Origin: Paenibacillus sp. FSL H7-0326
GTDB lineage: Bacteria > Bacillota > Bacilli > Paenibacillales > Paenibacillaceae
Assembly: GCF_001955535.1 (NCBI RefSeq)
Contig: NZ_MPVN01000003.1
Coordinates: 248,001-312,000 of the forward strand
Direction: 5' to 3'
DNA length: 64,000 nucleotides
The position numbers and the translations under genes are program-made. The notes beneath the pieces are model-generated. The model was not told the DNA's origin. It saw only the letters and a list, made by a program, of their open reading frames with translations, and did not search any database. This document shows, one piece after another, positions 17,481 through 28,400 of this stretch; within the stretch, counting starts at the first letter, position 1, and each line of letters begins with the position of its first letter.

Positions 17481-19610
17481 GTGTATCGTATTCAAACCGA
17501 TGATAATCAATTGTCCGTATATAATCATAATTTGTTTTTTCATAAGATCATTCCGAGTATTCTGTTAGATGATGAAGTTGAGATTGACCTGACTTTAGTG
17601 GAAACGGAGATTACAAATCATTCAGAGGAGCTTCACTCTTATGTGATTCACTATAGCAATGCTGCTGAGAAGATTAATCTATCTATTCAGATGGATACTT
17701 ATAAAGATGGTCTTATAGCCTATATAAAATCAAATCTCCCTATCGATTCATTTAAAAATACGAGAACATTCTTATCTAACTGTTCTATAAAATTAAGAGT
17801 AAGTAATCTTGACGTCAGTGAAGGATTTATGGCGAATTATTTGTTCTCCAAATGGTGGACAAGACCTCAATTCGGTAAACATGTCTCAAATCTGAAGCCC
17901 AAAACCCAGTCTCTATTATGGAAATGTAATTCTGAATATCATCACTTATTACCTTTAACGGACGACCAGAATAAAACCGAATTGTCTTCAGACGGAGAAG
18001 AATTAATAATAAGTATTTGTCCTTACTCCGGGGGTTTAACTAATATTTCTTCAACTCTCTTTGTTCTTGGAAAAGGAGATGATCCTTATGAGTTAACGAG
18101 AGAGACCACAGAGAGAGGCTTTGATGTATTAAATTCTTGTGGTAAGCCTGCTAAGGATCGGAAGTTTCCGAACATTCTTGAATATCTTGGCTGGTGTACT
18201 TGGGATGCATTTTATCACGAAGTTGATTCAGAAAAGATTATAAAAAAGGCAAGAGAGTTCAAACAAAAGGAATTACCAGTAAAGTGGCTGATGATTGATG
18301 ATGGCTGGTCAGAGACTAAAGACAATAAACTACTGTCATTCAGAGAAGAAGCAGCGAAATTCCCAAGTGGACTCAAGAAAACAATCAATATATTAAAAAG
18401 TGAATATGACTTTCTAAAGGTTGGAGTTTGGCATGCTTTCACTGGTTATTGGCAAGGTATTCATCCAGATAGTGATTTGGTTACTACTATGAAGGACAGC
18501 TTATATAAGACAAATAGCGGTAGAATCTTCCCTTCACCAGTGGAACAAAAAGGGTTTGCGTTCTGGAGCGAATGGCATAATTATCTCAAAAAACAAGGCG
18601 TCGATTTTGTAAAAGTAGATAACCAAAGTGCACTTCTTGATTATGTGAAGTACCAGATGCCAATTGGAGAAGCTGCCAAAAATGCTCACGAATCACTAGA
18701 AGCATCCGTTGGACTCCATTTTGGAAGCACTATTATTAATTGTATGGGTATGTCTTTGGAACAGCTATGGCATAGACCGATGACAGCCGTATCAAGGAAT
18801 AGTGATGACTTCTACCCGAATAAGGAACAAAATTTTAAAGAGCACGCCATGCAGAATGCATATAATTCACTCTATCATAGGAACTTTATATGGGGAGATT
18901 GGGATATGTGGTGGACCCAGCACGAACATGCTGTAAATAATGCGGTCTTACGGGCGGTTAGTGGAGGACCTGTATATATTAGCGATCCTCTTGAAGCAAC
19001 GGATGCGAAACAACTGTGGCCCCTGATCTTGTCAGACGGCAGGGTGCTTCGATGTGATCAAGGCGGTGTTCCTACGGAAGATTGCATCATGAGAGATCCT
19101 AATGAGGAAGCAATTCCACTAAAAATTTGGAATACCTCAGGTGAATCGGCAGTGATTGCTGCCTTCAATGTTAATCTTTATCAACTTGATGTTAGAGGTG
19201 AGGTCGGACCAAAAGATATACCGAGCTTGAAAGGCAATGATTTTATCATATTCGATCACTTTGAACAGAAAGCGTATCGGTTAGACCATAGTTCAACTCT
19301 TCCCCTCACATTAAAAGATAATGAAGTGAAGATATTTGTACTTGTGCCCATAAAAGAAGGTTTTGCTTCCTGTGGACTTTTGGATAAGTACACATCAACA
19401 GCGGCAATAGAGAAGCAATACGATTATGGAAACAGAAAAGTAGTTATATTAAAAGGCGGGGGAGGCTTGTTTGGTTTTTATTCTCAAAAAGAACCAAAAG
19501 AAGTTCTGGTATGTGGTCAGCCGGTCAATGTTCACTTGTTAGATCAATTATACACCGTTCATATAGAAGCAGTTGAATCAGAAGTTCTTATAGAAATTGT
19601 AATCGATTAA
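17481..19610 (+). CDS. GH36-like alpha-galactosidase / raffinose synthase (Sip1) family protein
   Basis: A 709-residue cytoplasmic protein with no signal peptide. The N-terminal beta-rich third leads to a TIM barrel with LGWCTWDAFYHEVDSEKI and WLMIDDGWSE (about residues 236-275), the raffinose-synthase/Sip1 signature. The presumed nucleophile Asp is in FVKVDNQ (about residue 378) and a second acid is likely in SRNSDDFYPN (about 440). The GTG start follows CAGGAGGGAAAAGCG. It probably removes alpha-linked galactose or a similar sugar from imported oligosaccharides. First gene of a three-gene unit with 35-nt and 22-nt spacers. Confidence 0.82.
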   Translation: MYRIQTDDNQLSVYNHNLFFHKIIPSILLDDEVEIDLTLVETEITNHSEELHSYVIHYSNAAEKINLSIQMDTYKDGLIAYIKSNLPIDSFKNTRTFLSNCSIKLRVSNLDVSEGFMANYLFSKWWTRPQFGKHVSNLKPKTQSLLWKCNSEYHHLLPLTDDQNKTELSSDGEELIISICPYSGGLTNISSTLFVLGKGDDPYELTRETTERGFDVLNSCGKPAKDRKFPNILEYLGWCTWDAFYHEVDSEKIIKKAREFKQKELPVKWLMIDDGWSETKDNKLLSFREEAAKFPSGLKKTINILKSEYDFLKVGVWHAFTGYWQGIHPDSDLVTTMKDSLYKTNSGRIFPSPVEQKGFAFWSEWHNYLKKQGVDFVKVDNQSALLDYVKYQMPIGEAAKNAHESLEASVGLHFGSTIINCMGMSLEQLWHRPMTAVSRNSDDFYPNKEQNFKEHAMQNAYNSLYHRNFIWGDWDMWWTQHEHAVNNAVLRAVSGGPVYISDPLEATDAKQLWPLILSDGRVLRCDQGGVPTEDCIMRDPNEEAIPLKIWNTSGESAVIAAFNVNLYQLDVRGEVGPKDIPSLKGNDFIIFDHFEQKAYRLDHSSTLPLTLKDNEVKIFVLVPIKEGFASCGLLDKYTSTAAIEKQYDYGNRKVVILKGGGGLFGFYSQKEPKEVLVCGQPVNVHLLDQLYTVHIEAVESEVLIEIVID

Positions 19611-19645
19611 GCAGAAGATTTTTTAACTAAGGGGGATGGGATTGG

Positions 19646-21583
19646 ATGAACAAAAATAAAATATTACCTTTTGAAAGTGAGTTTTTCATAGGTTGTAATT
19701 ATTGGGCTTCTCATGCTGGTACTGCAATGTGGTCCAATTGGCAAGAGAGTATTGTTGATGAAGATCTTCAACAGCTGGCACAAGAGGGGATAGAAGTCAT
19801 AAGAGTATTCCCCCTCTGGCCCGACTTTCAGCCAATCGATATGCTCTATGGTGTGGAGGGTCAAGAAAGGGGTTACCGATTTGGTGAAGAGCGATTCTTA
19901 GATAATGAAGCAGAAAAAGCAGGCGTATCAGAAGAGATGATGGGACGGTTCGTTAAGTTCACTGAGCTCGCAGAAAAACACGGTATCAAGTTAATCGTCG
20001 GCTTAATTACTGGATGGATGAGCGGGAGGTTATTCGTTCCTCCTGCATTACGTGGAAGATCTATTCTTACAGATCCAAGATCAATCCAATGGCAAGTCAG
20101 ATTCATTAAATATTTTATTAAAAAAATGAAATATTCGAACGTAATTATTGCCTGGGACCTGGGGAATGAATGTAATTGCATGGGCACGGTTAACACAAGA
20201 GAAGAAGCATGGTTATGGACATCCACGTTGTCTAATGCGATAAAATCTTCAGACCCTGTCCGACCTCTAATCTCAGGCATGCATAGTTTATCACCAAATG
20301 GAAAATGGACAATGCAGGATCAAGGGGAATTAACCGATATCCTGACAACACATCCATACCCGTTGTGGACTCCTCATGTTGGGGTCGATCCTATCAATAC
20401 GATTAGGCCAATTGTTCACGCAACTGCGGAAAGCTTATATTATGCTGATCTTGGGGGAAAGCCTTGTTTTGCTGAAGAAATTGGAACAATGGGTCCCATG
20501 ATTTCAAGTGAACAAATTGCGGGTGATTTTGCTCGTGCAAGTCTGTTCTCATTATGGGCTCATGGCTGTCATGGAATGGTATGGTGGTGTGCCTACGATC
20601 AGACGAAATTAAATGCTGCTCCTTATGATTGGGTTGCCGTTGAAGGAGAGTTAGGCCTTATTACTGAAGATCGAAGAGTTAAACCCGTGCTAAAGGAAAT
20701 GAACCGTTTAAACCAGGTCATTAAGAACCTTCCATTTGAAGAATTACCTCCAAGAAATATTGATGCTGTTTGTATTCTTAACACCAATCAAGATCACTGG
20801 GCAGTTGCCTTAGGTGCATTTACTTTATCAAAACAAAGTGGGTTTGATCTTGAATTCCAATTGGAAGACCAGCCCTTAAAAGAATCAGATGTTTATATTC
20901 TTCCAAGTGTAAGTGGCTTTGACGGAATTCCTAAGCAACGCTGGAACGATTTACTTGACCGTGTGTATAAAGGTGCAGCTTTATTTATTACCCTTGCAGA
21001 TGGATTTTTACTCGATTTTGAGCAGCTTACAGGTCTTTCTGTGCAAACTCGGAGTCATCGCAGAGGAAGTGAAACCTTAACAATATTAGGTGATCCTCAA
21101 ACATTTGAACTAGAGCTGAACAATCCTATTAAACTCAGCCTAAAGTCCATAGGTGCAGAAATTCTGGGTACAGAAAGCGATGGAAACATATGTTTCTCAA
21201 AATCCAAATATGGAGAAGGAAGCGTATTCTTACTGACGTATCCTATTGAGAAGTATGCTGTTGAAAGTAAGGAGTCGCTCTATTACCCTGAACAATATCC
21301 TTATTGGAAGATCTATAGAGAGGTGTACAGCCACTTTGAACATAAGAGAGTTGTTAAAGTGGATTGTCAGGATATTGGAATAACAGAACATCCTATAAAT
21401 GAATTGGAGCGCATCGTTATATTGGTGAATTATAGTCCTGAAGATAAGAAGATTCCGCTTCACATGGTAGATGGATGGCATATAAATGCAACGTATTATG
21501 GTGAAATTGTAGAATTGCCGGATGGACAACAAATTAGTGAACTACCAGCGAATGAAGCTGTAATAATTAGTGTAAGCTCCTAA
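19646..21583 (+). CDS. GH5-like (cellulase-fold) glycoside hydrolase
   Basis: A 645-residue cytoplasmic protein. The N-terminal TIM barrel (to about residue 350) has the clan GH-A catalytic pair: acid/base Glu in AWDLGNECNC near residue 174 and nucleophile Glu in CFAEEIGTMG near residue 277. The C-terminal half contains a beta-galactosidase-trimerisation-like segment (DVYILPSVSGFDGIP onward) and a final beta domain. No signal peptide, so it acts on imported oligosaccharides, probably as a beta-glycosidase of mannosidase or galactosidase type. GGGGGATGGGATTGG precedes the ATG. Confidence 0.78.
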   Translation: MNKNKILPFESEFFIGCNYWASHAGTAMWSNWQESIVDEDLQQLAQEGIEVIRVFPLWPDFQPIDMLYGVEGQERGYRFGEERFLDNEAEKAGVSEEMMGRFVKFTELAEKHGIKLIVGLITGWMSGRLFVPPALRGRSILTDPRSIQWQVRFIKYFIKKMKYSNVIIAWDLGNECNCMGTVNTREEAWLWTSTLSNAIKSSDPVRPLISGMHSLSPNGKWTMQDQGELTDILTTHPYPLWTPHVGVDPINTIRPIVHATAESLYYADLGGKPCFAEEIGTMGPMISSEQIAGDFARASLFSLWAHGCHGMVWWCAYDQTKLNAAPYDWVAVEGELGLITEDRRVKPVLKEMNRLNQVIKNLPFEELPPRNIDAVCILNTNQDHWAVALGAFTLSKQSGFDLEFQLEDQPLKESDVYILPSVSGFDGIPKQRWNDLLDRVYKGAALFITLADGFLLDFEQLTGLSVQTRSHRRGSETLTILGDPQTFELELNNPIKLSLKSIGAEILGTESDGNICFSKSKYGEGSVFLLTYPIEKYAVESKESLYYPEQYPYWKIYREVYSHFEHKRVVKVDCQDIGITEHPINELERIVILVNYSPEDKKIPLHMVDGWHINATYYGEIVELPDGQQISELPANEAVIISVSS

Positions 21584-21605
21584 ACTTATATAGGGGATGA
21601 TTGAA

Positions 21606-23030
21606 GTGTACTGTACACCAGATTATATAGAGGCAACACGTATTACTCTTCCCAGCGGTAAGCGGATTCCATTCGGATGGGAGGCAGCTCCCATTGGTTC
21701 CGATCCCGATAGGGTAACTCAATTACATTGGAACGTTCCTGGGGATTACATGCAATCAAGTACTAGATTCCGATTAACGGTAGCAATAGATGTTAGAGAA
21801 GAGAAAATGGTGCAGATCTATAGCCTGGCTTCCAAAAAAGTGCTTGGATATCTTGATATCCGATTCTCTTCAGTTTTTCAAACCTATGAGGTTATCTTCA
21901 CTCAAGAAGATACATTAGTAGCAATTAGGGAAGGCGTAGGTCTTAAATTAATTAAGGGCAGTGAGCCTTTGTGGTTCTTTACACACGGGAGCGATAAAGC
22001 TTCTATTGAGCTTGTATTCAAACCACATCTTCTGACAGAAACAAAACAAGGTAATATAACCAACTTTCGTAATCGCTTTGCATCCTTAGCAAGTATACAG
22101 CAATTTGGCTGGATGGAGGGATGTGTACTAGATGGACTAATGGATTTAGGATATAGCGAAACTGCAAAATCTCATTTGGATTTATATGTGAGCACGGAGC
22201 TAGATAAATTGATCTATGAAGATCCTAGAAGTCAGCCTGTAGATGGACAATTTTACGGTATTGAATCATTGCTCCCAATTGCCATCATGGCCAAAATATA
22301 TCCGCAAAATCCAATTCTATATCAAGCTATAAATTATATGAATAGCAGGAAGAACAAAGAGGGGGCTATCCAGGATAAGAGTGAAGTTTCTTGTGAAGGG
22401 AACTACACAATAGCCTACCCTTTAGCTTGTTTGGCGAATACCCTTGATGATAGTCAGTTAGCAGAAGAATCATTATTACAATTAGCCGTGAGAAGGAAAT
22501 TGCTCTGGAAAGAACACACTTTATATCTGCGCTTTTTAGAAAATGGTTCGCATACTTTCAAAAACTGGGGAAGAGCTTATGTATGGTATCTGTTAGGGAT
22601 TGCCCGCACAATCAAAGAGCTGAAAAGTCAGAATCGGCTGTCGGAAGCTTCTGAAGAATATTGGAAAGAAGAATTCATTCGTGCTTGGAATGTGGCCTGG
22701 TCTTATAGAAATAATAAAGGGTTATGGTTCTGTTATGTTGATGATTCGGGTACGGGAGTCGAAATATCTACTTCCGCAGGAATCGCTGCAGCTACAGCTC
22801 TAGGTATTGAACTGAAATATCTATCGAGTTCATACCAGCCAGAGTTAAAGAGAACCTTAAATTCGCTCCTCACCTTCCTTACTCCAGATGGATTAATTAC
22901 GGGGACTTCTCAAGGTAATAAGGGAGGAGAGGATTTGCAAAGGAATGGGTACAGAGTACTTTCACAAGTAAGCATGGGGCTGCTAGCTCAGTTGATCAAT
23001 GCTTTAGAAGAACTGGACAGCAATAAGTAA
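21606..23030 (+). CDS. Six-hairpin glycosidase-like protein, possibly GH88/GH105-related
   Basis: About 474 residues. An N-terminal beta domain is followed by a helical region with repeating Trp/Tyr-rich motifs, including NWGRAYVWYLLGIARTI and CEGNYTIAYPLACLAN. This resembles an (alpha/alpha)6 barrel such as unsaturated uronyl hydrolases (GH88/105), which would act on lyase products. The match is by impression only. AGGGG lies 9 nt before a GTG at 21606; the ATG at 21597 touches the ribosome site. Last gene of the glycosidase unit, followed by a strong terminator. Confidence 0.6.
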   Translation: MYCTPDYIEATRITLPSGKRIPFGWEAAPIGSDPDRVTQLHWNVPGDYMQSSTRFRLTVAIDVREEKMVQIYSLASKKVLGYLDIRFSSVFQTYEVIFTQEDTLVAIREGVGLKLIKGSEPLWFFTHGSDKASIELVFKPHLLTETKQGNITNFRNRFASLASIQQFGWMEGCVLDGLMDLGYSETAKSHLDLYVSTELDKLIYEDPRSQPVDGQFYGIESLLPIAIMAKIYPQNPILYQAINYMNSRKNKEGAIQDKSEVSCEGNYTIAYPLACLANTLDDSQLAEESLLQLAVRRKLLWKEHTLYLRFLENGSHTFKNWGRAYVWYLLGIARTIKELKSQNRLSEASEEYWKEEFIRAWNVAWSYRNNKGLWFCYVDDSGTGVEISTSAGIAAATALGIELKYLSSSYQPELKRTLNSLLTFLTPDGLITGTSQGNKGGEDLQRNGYRVLSQVSMGLLAQLINALEELDSNK

Positions 23031-23060
23031 ACTAAATTTGTTATTGAAAGGAAACAAGCT

Positions 23061-23094
23061 AGCCGATGGTGACGTACACCATCGGCTTTTTTTG
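23061..23094 (+). terminator. Rho-independent terminator
   Basis: AGCCGATGGTG pairs perfectly with CACCATCGGCT around a 5-nt loop, followed by seven T. It closes the glycosidase operon. Confidence 0.92.
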
Positions 23095-23240
23095 ACGGGG
23101 TCTCTGCTTCATCATTTACATTTCATTCCTTCTGACACTTTATAGTAAGACGTTATTTTAACCCTTTCCTGGTTAACAGCATTTTTGCAAAGACTCGTAA
23201 GATAGCCAAACCCTTGCTGCGTCTAGATTTATCGATTGTT

Positions 23241-23285
23241 ATCAAAACAATCTTATTGCGGAAAGTAACCGGGGTAGACTACATT
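23241..23285 (+). promoter_or_regulatory. Promoter element A of the transporter operon
   Basis: ATCAAAACAATCTTATTGCGGAAAG (23241-23265) matches 24 of 25 bases at 33369-33393 upstream of the binding-protein gene. A TTGCGG and TACATT pair with an 18-nt spacer in both copies is a plausible sigma-A promoter. The conserved upstream part is a candidate operator for the locus AraC regulator. Confidence 0.6.
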
Positions 23286-23294
23286 CTATAACAC

Positions 23295-23308
23295 GGAAAG
23301 CGATTACA
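23295..23308 (+). promoter_or_regulatory. cre-like site (CcpA operator)
   Basis: GGAAAGCGATTACA matches 13 of 14 positions of the TGWAANCGNTNWCA consensus. It lies just downstream of the proposed promoter, a position suited to carbon catabolite repression. Confidence 0.5.
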
Positions 23309-23335
23309 AACTAAAAAGGAATGAGGTTGGTACTT

Positions 23336-24304
23336 ATGAATGTTATTTACGACATGGGAGCAGAGCCTCCGGATACGACGATATTACAGCAAAAGCGCAG
23401 GGTAAAAATATGGTTGAGACTTAAGCAGGATAAGTACCTTTACCTTTTAGGTTTACCCGGATTCATTGCGCTAATTGTGTTTAAGTTCTTTCCTATGTAC
23501 GGTATCCTTATTTCCTTCCAAGATTATTCTCCATTCTTAGGGTTTATGAAGAGCGAGTGGGTCGGTTTAGAACATTTTGAACGACTGTTTTCAGATCCAG
23601 ACTTTCCGGTTCTGCTTCGGAATACACTAGCCATTAACCTCATGGGCTTGATCTTCTTTTTCCCAATACCGATCATCCTTGCTTTAATGTTAAACGAAGT
23701 AAAAAGGGAAGTCTTCAAGCGTACAATTCAATCCATTGTGTATTTGCCGCACTTTTTGTCTTGGGTTATTATCGCTAGTTTGACCTTCACATTCTTCGCG
23801 ACGGGGGAAGGCCTCATTAATAAAATGTTGGTTCAGCTTGGCTTTTCTCCGATGGATTGGTTAACGAATCCGAATTATTTTTGGGCCATGCTGACAGGCC
23901 AGAGCATATGGAAAGAAGCCGGTTGGGGAACTATTCTATTCTTAGCTGCCATTGCTGGTGTGGATCCTCAGCTCTATGAAGCGGCTCGGATGGATGGAGC
24001 CAGCAGATTTAGACAGATGTGGCATATTACACTCCCTGCAATTCGCAACGTCATTATTATCCTCTTGATTCTTAGAATGGGCAATATGATGGATGTCGGA
24101 CTTGAGCAGGTATTCTTAATGCAAAATAGTTTGGTATCCGAAGTATCTGATGTATTTGATACATACGTATATCGTGTCGGGATTCAACAATCCGAATTCA
24201 GTTACAGTACCGCAGTTGGTTTGTTTAAATCTGTGGTCGGATTGATTCTTATTCTAGGATCTAACTGGCTGGCCAAGAAGTTCGGGAACGAAGGATTCTT
24301 CTAA
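23336..24304 (+). CDS. ABC transporter permease, LplB/YteP type
   Basis: About 322 residues. A cytoplasmic N terminus is followed by six membrane helices and the EAA loop (EAARMDGASRFRQMWHITLP, about residue 215) that contacts the ATPase. The opening FKFFPMYGILISFQDY is typical of permeases importing complex oligosaccharides in Paenibacillus and B. subtilis (LplB, YteP). GAGG lies 9 nt before the ATG at 23336. No ATPase gene is nearby, so a shared MsmX-like ATPase is likely. Pairs with the next permease. Confidence 0.88.
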   Translation: MNVIYDMGAEPPDTTILQQKRRVKIWLRLKQDKYLYLLGLPGFIALIVFKFFPMYGILISFQDYSPFLGFMKSEWVGLEHFERLFSDPDFPVLLRNTLAINLMGLIFFFPIPIILALMLNEVKREVFKRTIQSIVYLPHFLSWVIIASLTFTFFATGEGLINKMLVQLGFSPMDWLTNPNYFWAMLTGQSIWKEAGWGTILFLAAIAGVDPQLYEAARMDGASRFRQMWHITLPAIRNVIIILLILRMGNMMDVGLEQVFLMQNSLVSEVSDVFDTYVYRVGIQQSEFSYSTAVGLFKSVVGLILILGSNWLAKKFGNEGFF

Positions 24305-24327
24305 CAATTGCAGAAAGGGGGATTTAT

Positions 24328-25203
24328 GTGAGCTATTCTTTCTCTGAGAAAATTTTTTCTGTCGCTAATTACTTGTTATTAACGGTTATAGGACTTGTCT
24401 CATTGTTTCCTTTTTATTATATCATCGTAGGATCATTTACTTCTTCGACTTCTTTCACCTCAAGTGAAATTTCCCTGTACCCCAAGGAGTTTTCGCTTGA
24501 AGCTTACCAATATATTCTATCTACCAGCACATTTTTACAGTCAATCGGCGTTAGTACGTACTTGGCAGTAGTAGGCACCTTACTTAGCTTGATTGTCACC
24601 GCAGCCTTCAGTTACATGATTTCACGTAAAAGGCTCTATGGAAGAAAGGTATTTATCACCTTATTAATCATCACCCTGCTCTTTAATCCGGGTATTATCC
24701 CGAATTATTTGATAGTTCAGCAGTTTGGGCTTATGAACTCGTTATGGGCCATCATTTTACCTGGCCTAATTAGTGCGTGGAACGCTCTATTAATTAAAAC
24801 CTTCTTCAACAGTATTCCAGACAGTCTGGAGGAATCCGCTTATATAGATGGAGCGAATGACCTTCGAATCTTCTTCCAGATTGTTATTCCATTGTCTCTG
24901 CCAGCCATGGCTGCATTTGGTCTGTTCTTTGCAGTTGGCTATTGGAACACCTTCTTTAACGCCGTATTGTATCTTACCGATAACGAGAAGTGGCCTTTAC
25001 AAGTGCTTCTTCAGCAGATGCTCGTCAGTTCGTCTACAAATATTGGGGATGCAGCAGCAGGTGCAGGTGGAGAAGTTCAGGTAACGCCGGAGATCATCAA
25101 GATGGCAGCCATTGTCATCGCAACGGTACCTATCCTTATGGTGTATCCATTCCTACAGAAGCATTTTGCTAAAGGCGTTATGCTAGGATCTGTTAAGGGA
25201 TGA
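24328..25203 (+). CDS. ABC transporter permease, YtcP/LplC type
   Basis: A 291-residue partner permease with six helices and the EAA loop EESAYIDGANDLRIFFQIVI near residue 170. Its N terminus (FSVANYLLLTVIGLVSLFPFYYIIVGSF) and C terminus (PFLQKHFAKGVMLGSVKG) are characteristic of the YtcP/LplC branch. It starts at GTG behind AAAGGGGGATTTAT. With the preceding gene it forms the membrane channel that imports oligosaccharides delivered by the lipoprotein encoded at 33.5 kb. Confidence 0.9.
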   Translation: MSYSFSEKIFSVANYLLLTVIGLVSLFPFYYIIVGSFTSSTSFTSSEISLYPKEFSLEAYQYILSTSTFLQSIGVSTYLAVVGTLLSLIVTAAFSYMISRKRLYGRKVFITLLIITLLFNPGIIPNYLIVQQFGLMNSLWAIILPGLISAWNALLIKTFFNSIPDSLEESAYIDGANDLRIFFQIVIPLSLPAMAAFGLFFAVGYWNTFFNAVLYLTDNEKWPLQVLLQQMLVSSSTNIGDAAAGAGGEVQVTPEIIKMAAIVIATVPILMVYPFLQKHFAKGVMLGSVKG

Positions 25204-25421
25204 TCACAATAAATTGAATTAGTATGTGAAGCACTCTGCTAAAGGAGGCGTGATATGCTTTATTTTATCTTAACTTGAGAAGGAGAGAACTGCGTGTCTG
25301 AACAAGCTGTATTTTCATGAAATTAACTTCAATCAGCCTTCCTTGTCGGTCTTGGCCAGGAACTCCATTTTATTTGATGTGTAGAAAACGCTTACGTAAT
25401 TTTTAAGAAGGAGTAGATGTT
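25204..25421 (+). promoter_or_regulatory. Leader region with two micro-ORFs and a cre-like site
   Basis: Two very short frames have good ribosome sites: MLYFILT at 25255-25278 behind AAAGGAGG, and MSEQAVFS at 25294-25320 (GTG start) behind GAAGGAG. A cre-like AGAAAACGCTTACG (12 of 14) lies at 25383-25396, close to the next start codon. Translated leaders or chance are both possible. Confidence 0.35.
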
Positions 25422-28400
25422 GTGCTAATAAAAAAAACTTCAGGTCTTATGGCCGTAATTTTATTGGTAGTTACCTTACTTAGCTCATTTAGTGTCATAG
25501 TTCCTCAGCATGTAGAGGCAGCCGAACAGAACAATGCAGTCGATCACATGAGCTATGCAGGGCGTGTAACGGAAGATGTATATCTTGAGACGGATGGAAT
25601 TCTAGATGAGGCCGTTTGGTCATTAGACACCCCGGTAACAAACGTGACAGTGGGCACAGCCGCGGATAATGACATTAGATTTAACACAGTCTGGAGCTCA
25701 ACATATTTGTATGTAGGAGTGCAAGTTCTAGATACAACCGTTGTGAACAATCATAATGATACACAGCTGTATGAGGATGATTCTGTTGAGATTTTTCTGG
25801 ACGGTAATAATGGGAAGACCAATGCCTATCAGAGTGACGATTATCAGATTATGATTCGGTCAGATAATCGGCTTGCTGTAAAGCAGAAAAGTGCGGATGT
25901 TGTTCTAGACGGTCTGCATACGGCTACTAGTCCAATCGAAGGCGGATACAATGTGGAGTTGAGAATTCCTTGGGCAAGCCTTGGTGTGACGCCTGAGGAA
26001 AGATTAAAGATAGGATTTGATATAAGCAACAATGATAACGACACGACTGACGGTGTAGGTGGTCGTGCAGCTCAATTAACATGGAACGCTAAGGGAAACA
26101 CGAACTATGGGAATACTTCAACCTTTGGAACGTTGTCCTTAGCAGGGAACACTAAGCCCGTTATCTCGACCGAAGGAAGTCCCACGATCGATGGGACCCT
26201 ATCGGAAAATACTTGGCATTTAGATTATTCCTTATCTTTCAGTAATAATGAAGTCGAATTTGGTTCATTATCCGATCCACACTTTCTTTATTTAGGGTTT
26301 AAGGTAGGAGATGCTGAAGTTCATCGTGATTCCGATACGGATCCAAGAAATGATGATAGCATCGAAATCTTCCTTGATGGCATTAACGCTAAAACGAACA
26401 GTTATGAGGAAGAAAATGATCGTCATTTTGTTATCGGTTACGGTGATCTGGTCCCTGTTGAAATGGGGGGACGAGCTATTGACAACGTCAAGTCTCGTTC
26501 TTTGGCCATGGATGGGGGTTGGGCAGTTGAGGTTGCCATTCCGTGGAGTACATTAGGCATCGTTCCGAGTGATGGAATTATGTTAGGTTTTGACGTTGCT
26601 GTGAATGATGACGATAACGGGGGAAGCCGGGACGAACAGGCAATCTGGAGTGGTGATGAGTATAACGAAGCAGATACTTCGGGTTTTGGTCTCTTGATCG
26701 TGAATAACGAGAATATTGTGAAACCATCTTACGAAGGTCCAAAAGCCACGTTCGTAGATGAAGCATCCGATCTCTCCAAAATATTTGAAAAATCCAGCAA
26801 TATTGTGACTGCATCCTGGCCAAGCGCTCTGCCGAAAGAGCCACGGATTCTTAACAACGGTGGTACAGAGGATTATGTCATCTATAAAAGTCCATCATCT
26901 TTGGACATTTTGGACTTTGTAATCGAAGAATGGGTTAACACAGATCCTGCACCATTCATGAAATTTTATGTATCGAATGACAACCAGTCTTATCGTCCAT
27001 TAGATCCTGGAGTACATCTCCAATCTGAAGCTTATGAAACTGCCTCCCGTGATAACGGATGGTATACAAAGTACAAACATACGTCATCAAATCTTCCTGA
27101 AGGAGCAGTCTATCTCAAGATTGAATTCACGAATAATGGAGCATCCAATGGGCATAAATCTCTGCTTGAGAATGTGTCATTTAATTACAAAACTCTTGAG
27201 TTACGAGAAGAGTATGAGGGGCCTCGAGTTACATTTGAAGACCCTGCTACGTCACAAGCGTTAATTTACAAGAAATCAACCTCAGGAAATCTAACAACAA
27301 GTTCAATAGCTCAAGGCGGACCGTTAATTGCGGATCGAATTAAAATTTACAATGGGTGGGAAGATAACACATGGATTATGTATAAAAATCCAGAAAACGG
27401 ATCTGATATTGTCGATTTTGAAATTGAAACGGTTGAGAAGAACGGTAATTGGATTCGGTTATCCGTATCTCCTGATGAGAATAATTGGACGGTGTTGTCA
27501 GAAGGAGCACACTACCAAATTGAAACGCTCATTAACCCAGATGCCGAGGAGACCGCAAACTACGGAAAATACTTATATAAGTCAGAGAATATGCCGGAAG
27601 GTCACAAATATATTAAACTTGAATTCATGAATCCAAGTGGAGCGGCAAGAGATTCGTCGGTCACGAAGGTTCGAATTGATTACAAGAAAGATAACCTGCC
27701 TCCATCGTCTCTTACTGCAATCAATGAATTCACCTTCTTAAATGAATCTATTTCCGGAGATGTTTATGGTCAAGATGGAGATGGTGATCCATTAACCTTC
27801 TCTATTTTGCAAGCTCCTAAGCATGGTACAGCTGTTATTCCTGATTCGACTGAAGATCGATGGACGTACACGCCTAAAGAAGGATTCGTTGGATATGACA
27901 TTTTTCTAGTAGAGGTCTCTGACAGTCGTGGAGCCACCTCGATGACCAAAGTGGTCGTCAACATTACCGATCGACCTTCGAATTTAACGTACTACGTCGA
28001 TATAAGCAATGGCAATAATCAGAATACCGGTCTTTCAGAAGACCAAGCCTTCCAGACCATCCAACGGGCTGCGGATATGACAAAGCCTGGTGATACGGTA
28101 TTAATCATGGATGGAACCTATGTGGAGGATTTCAGTCGCGGAGATAATGAGGGTGTCGTCGTTATTAGACGCAGTGGCGCACCCAATTATCCTATCACTT
28201 ATAAAAATTATCCAGGGCATAAACCGAAACTTCATGTGAAAAAGGGCTGGAACCATATCCTGATCAACTCGGCCTCGTATATCACTATTGAAGGCTTAGA
28301 GATATCTGGTAATGGCAAAAACATTACTTATGAACAGGCGAAAGAAGTTACTGATCTGTTCTACTCCGGGGACTTTAGCTGGATGGACGAGCGCATTCTG

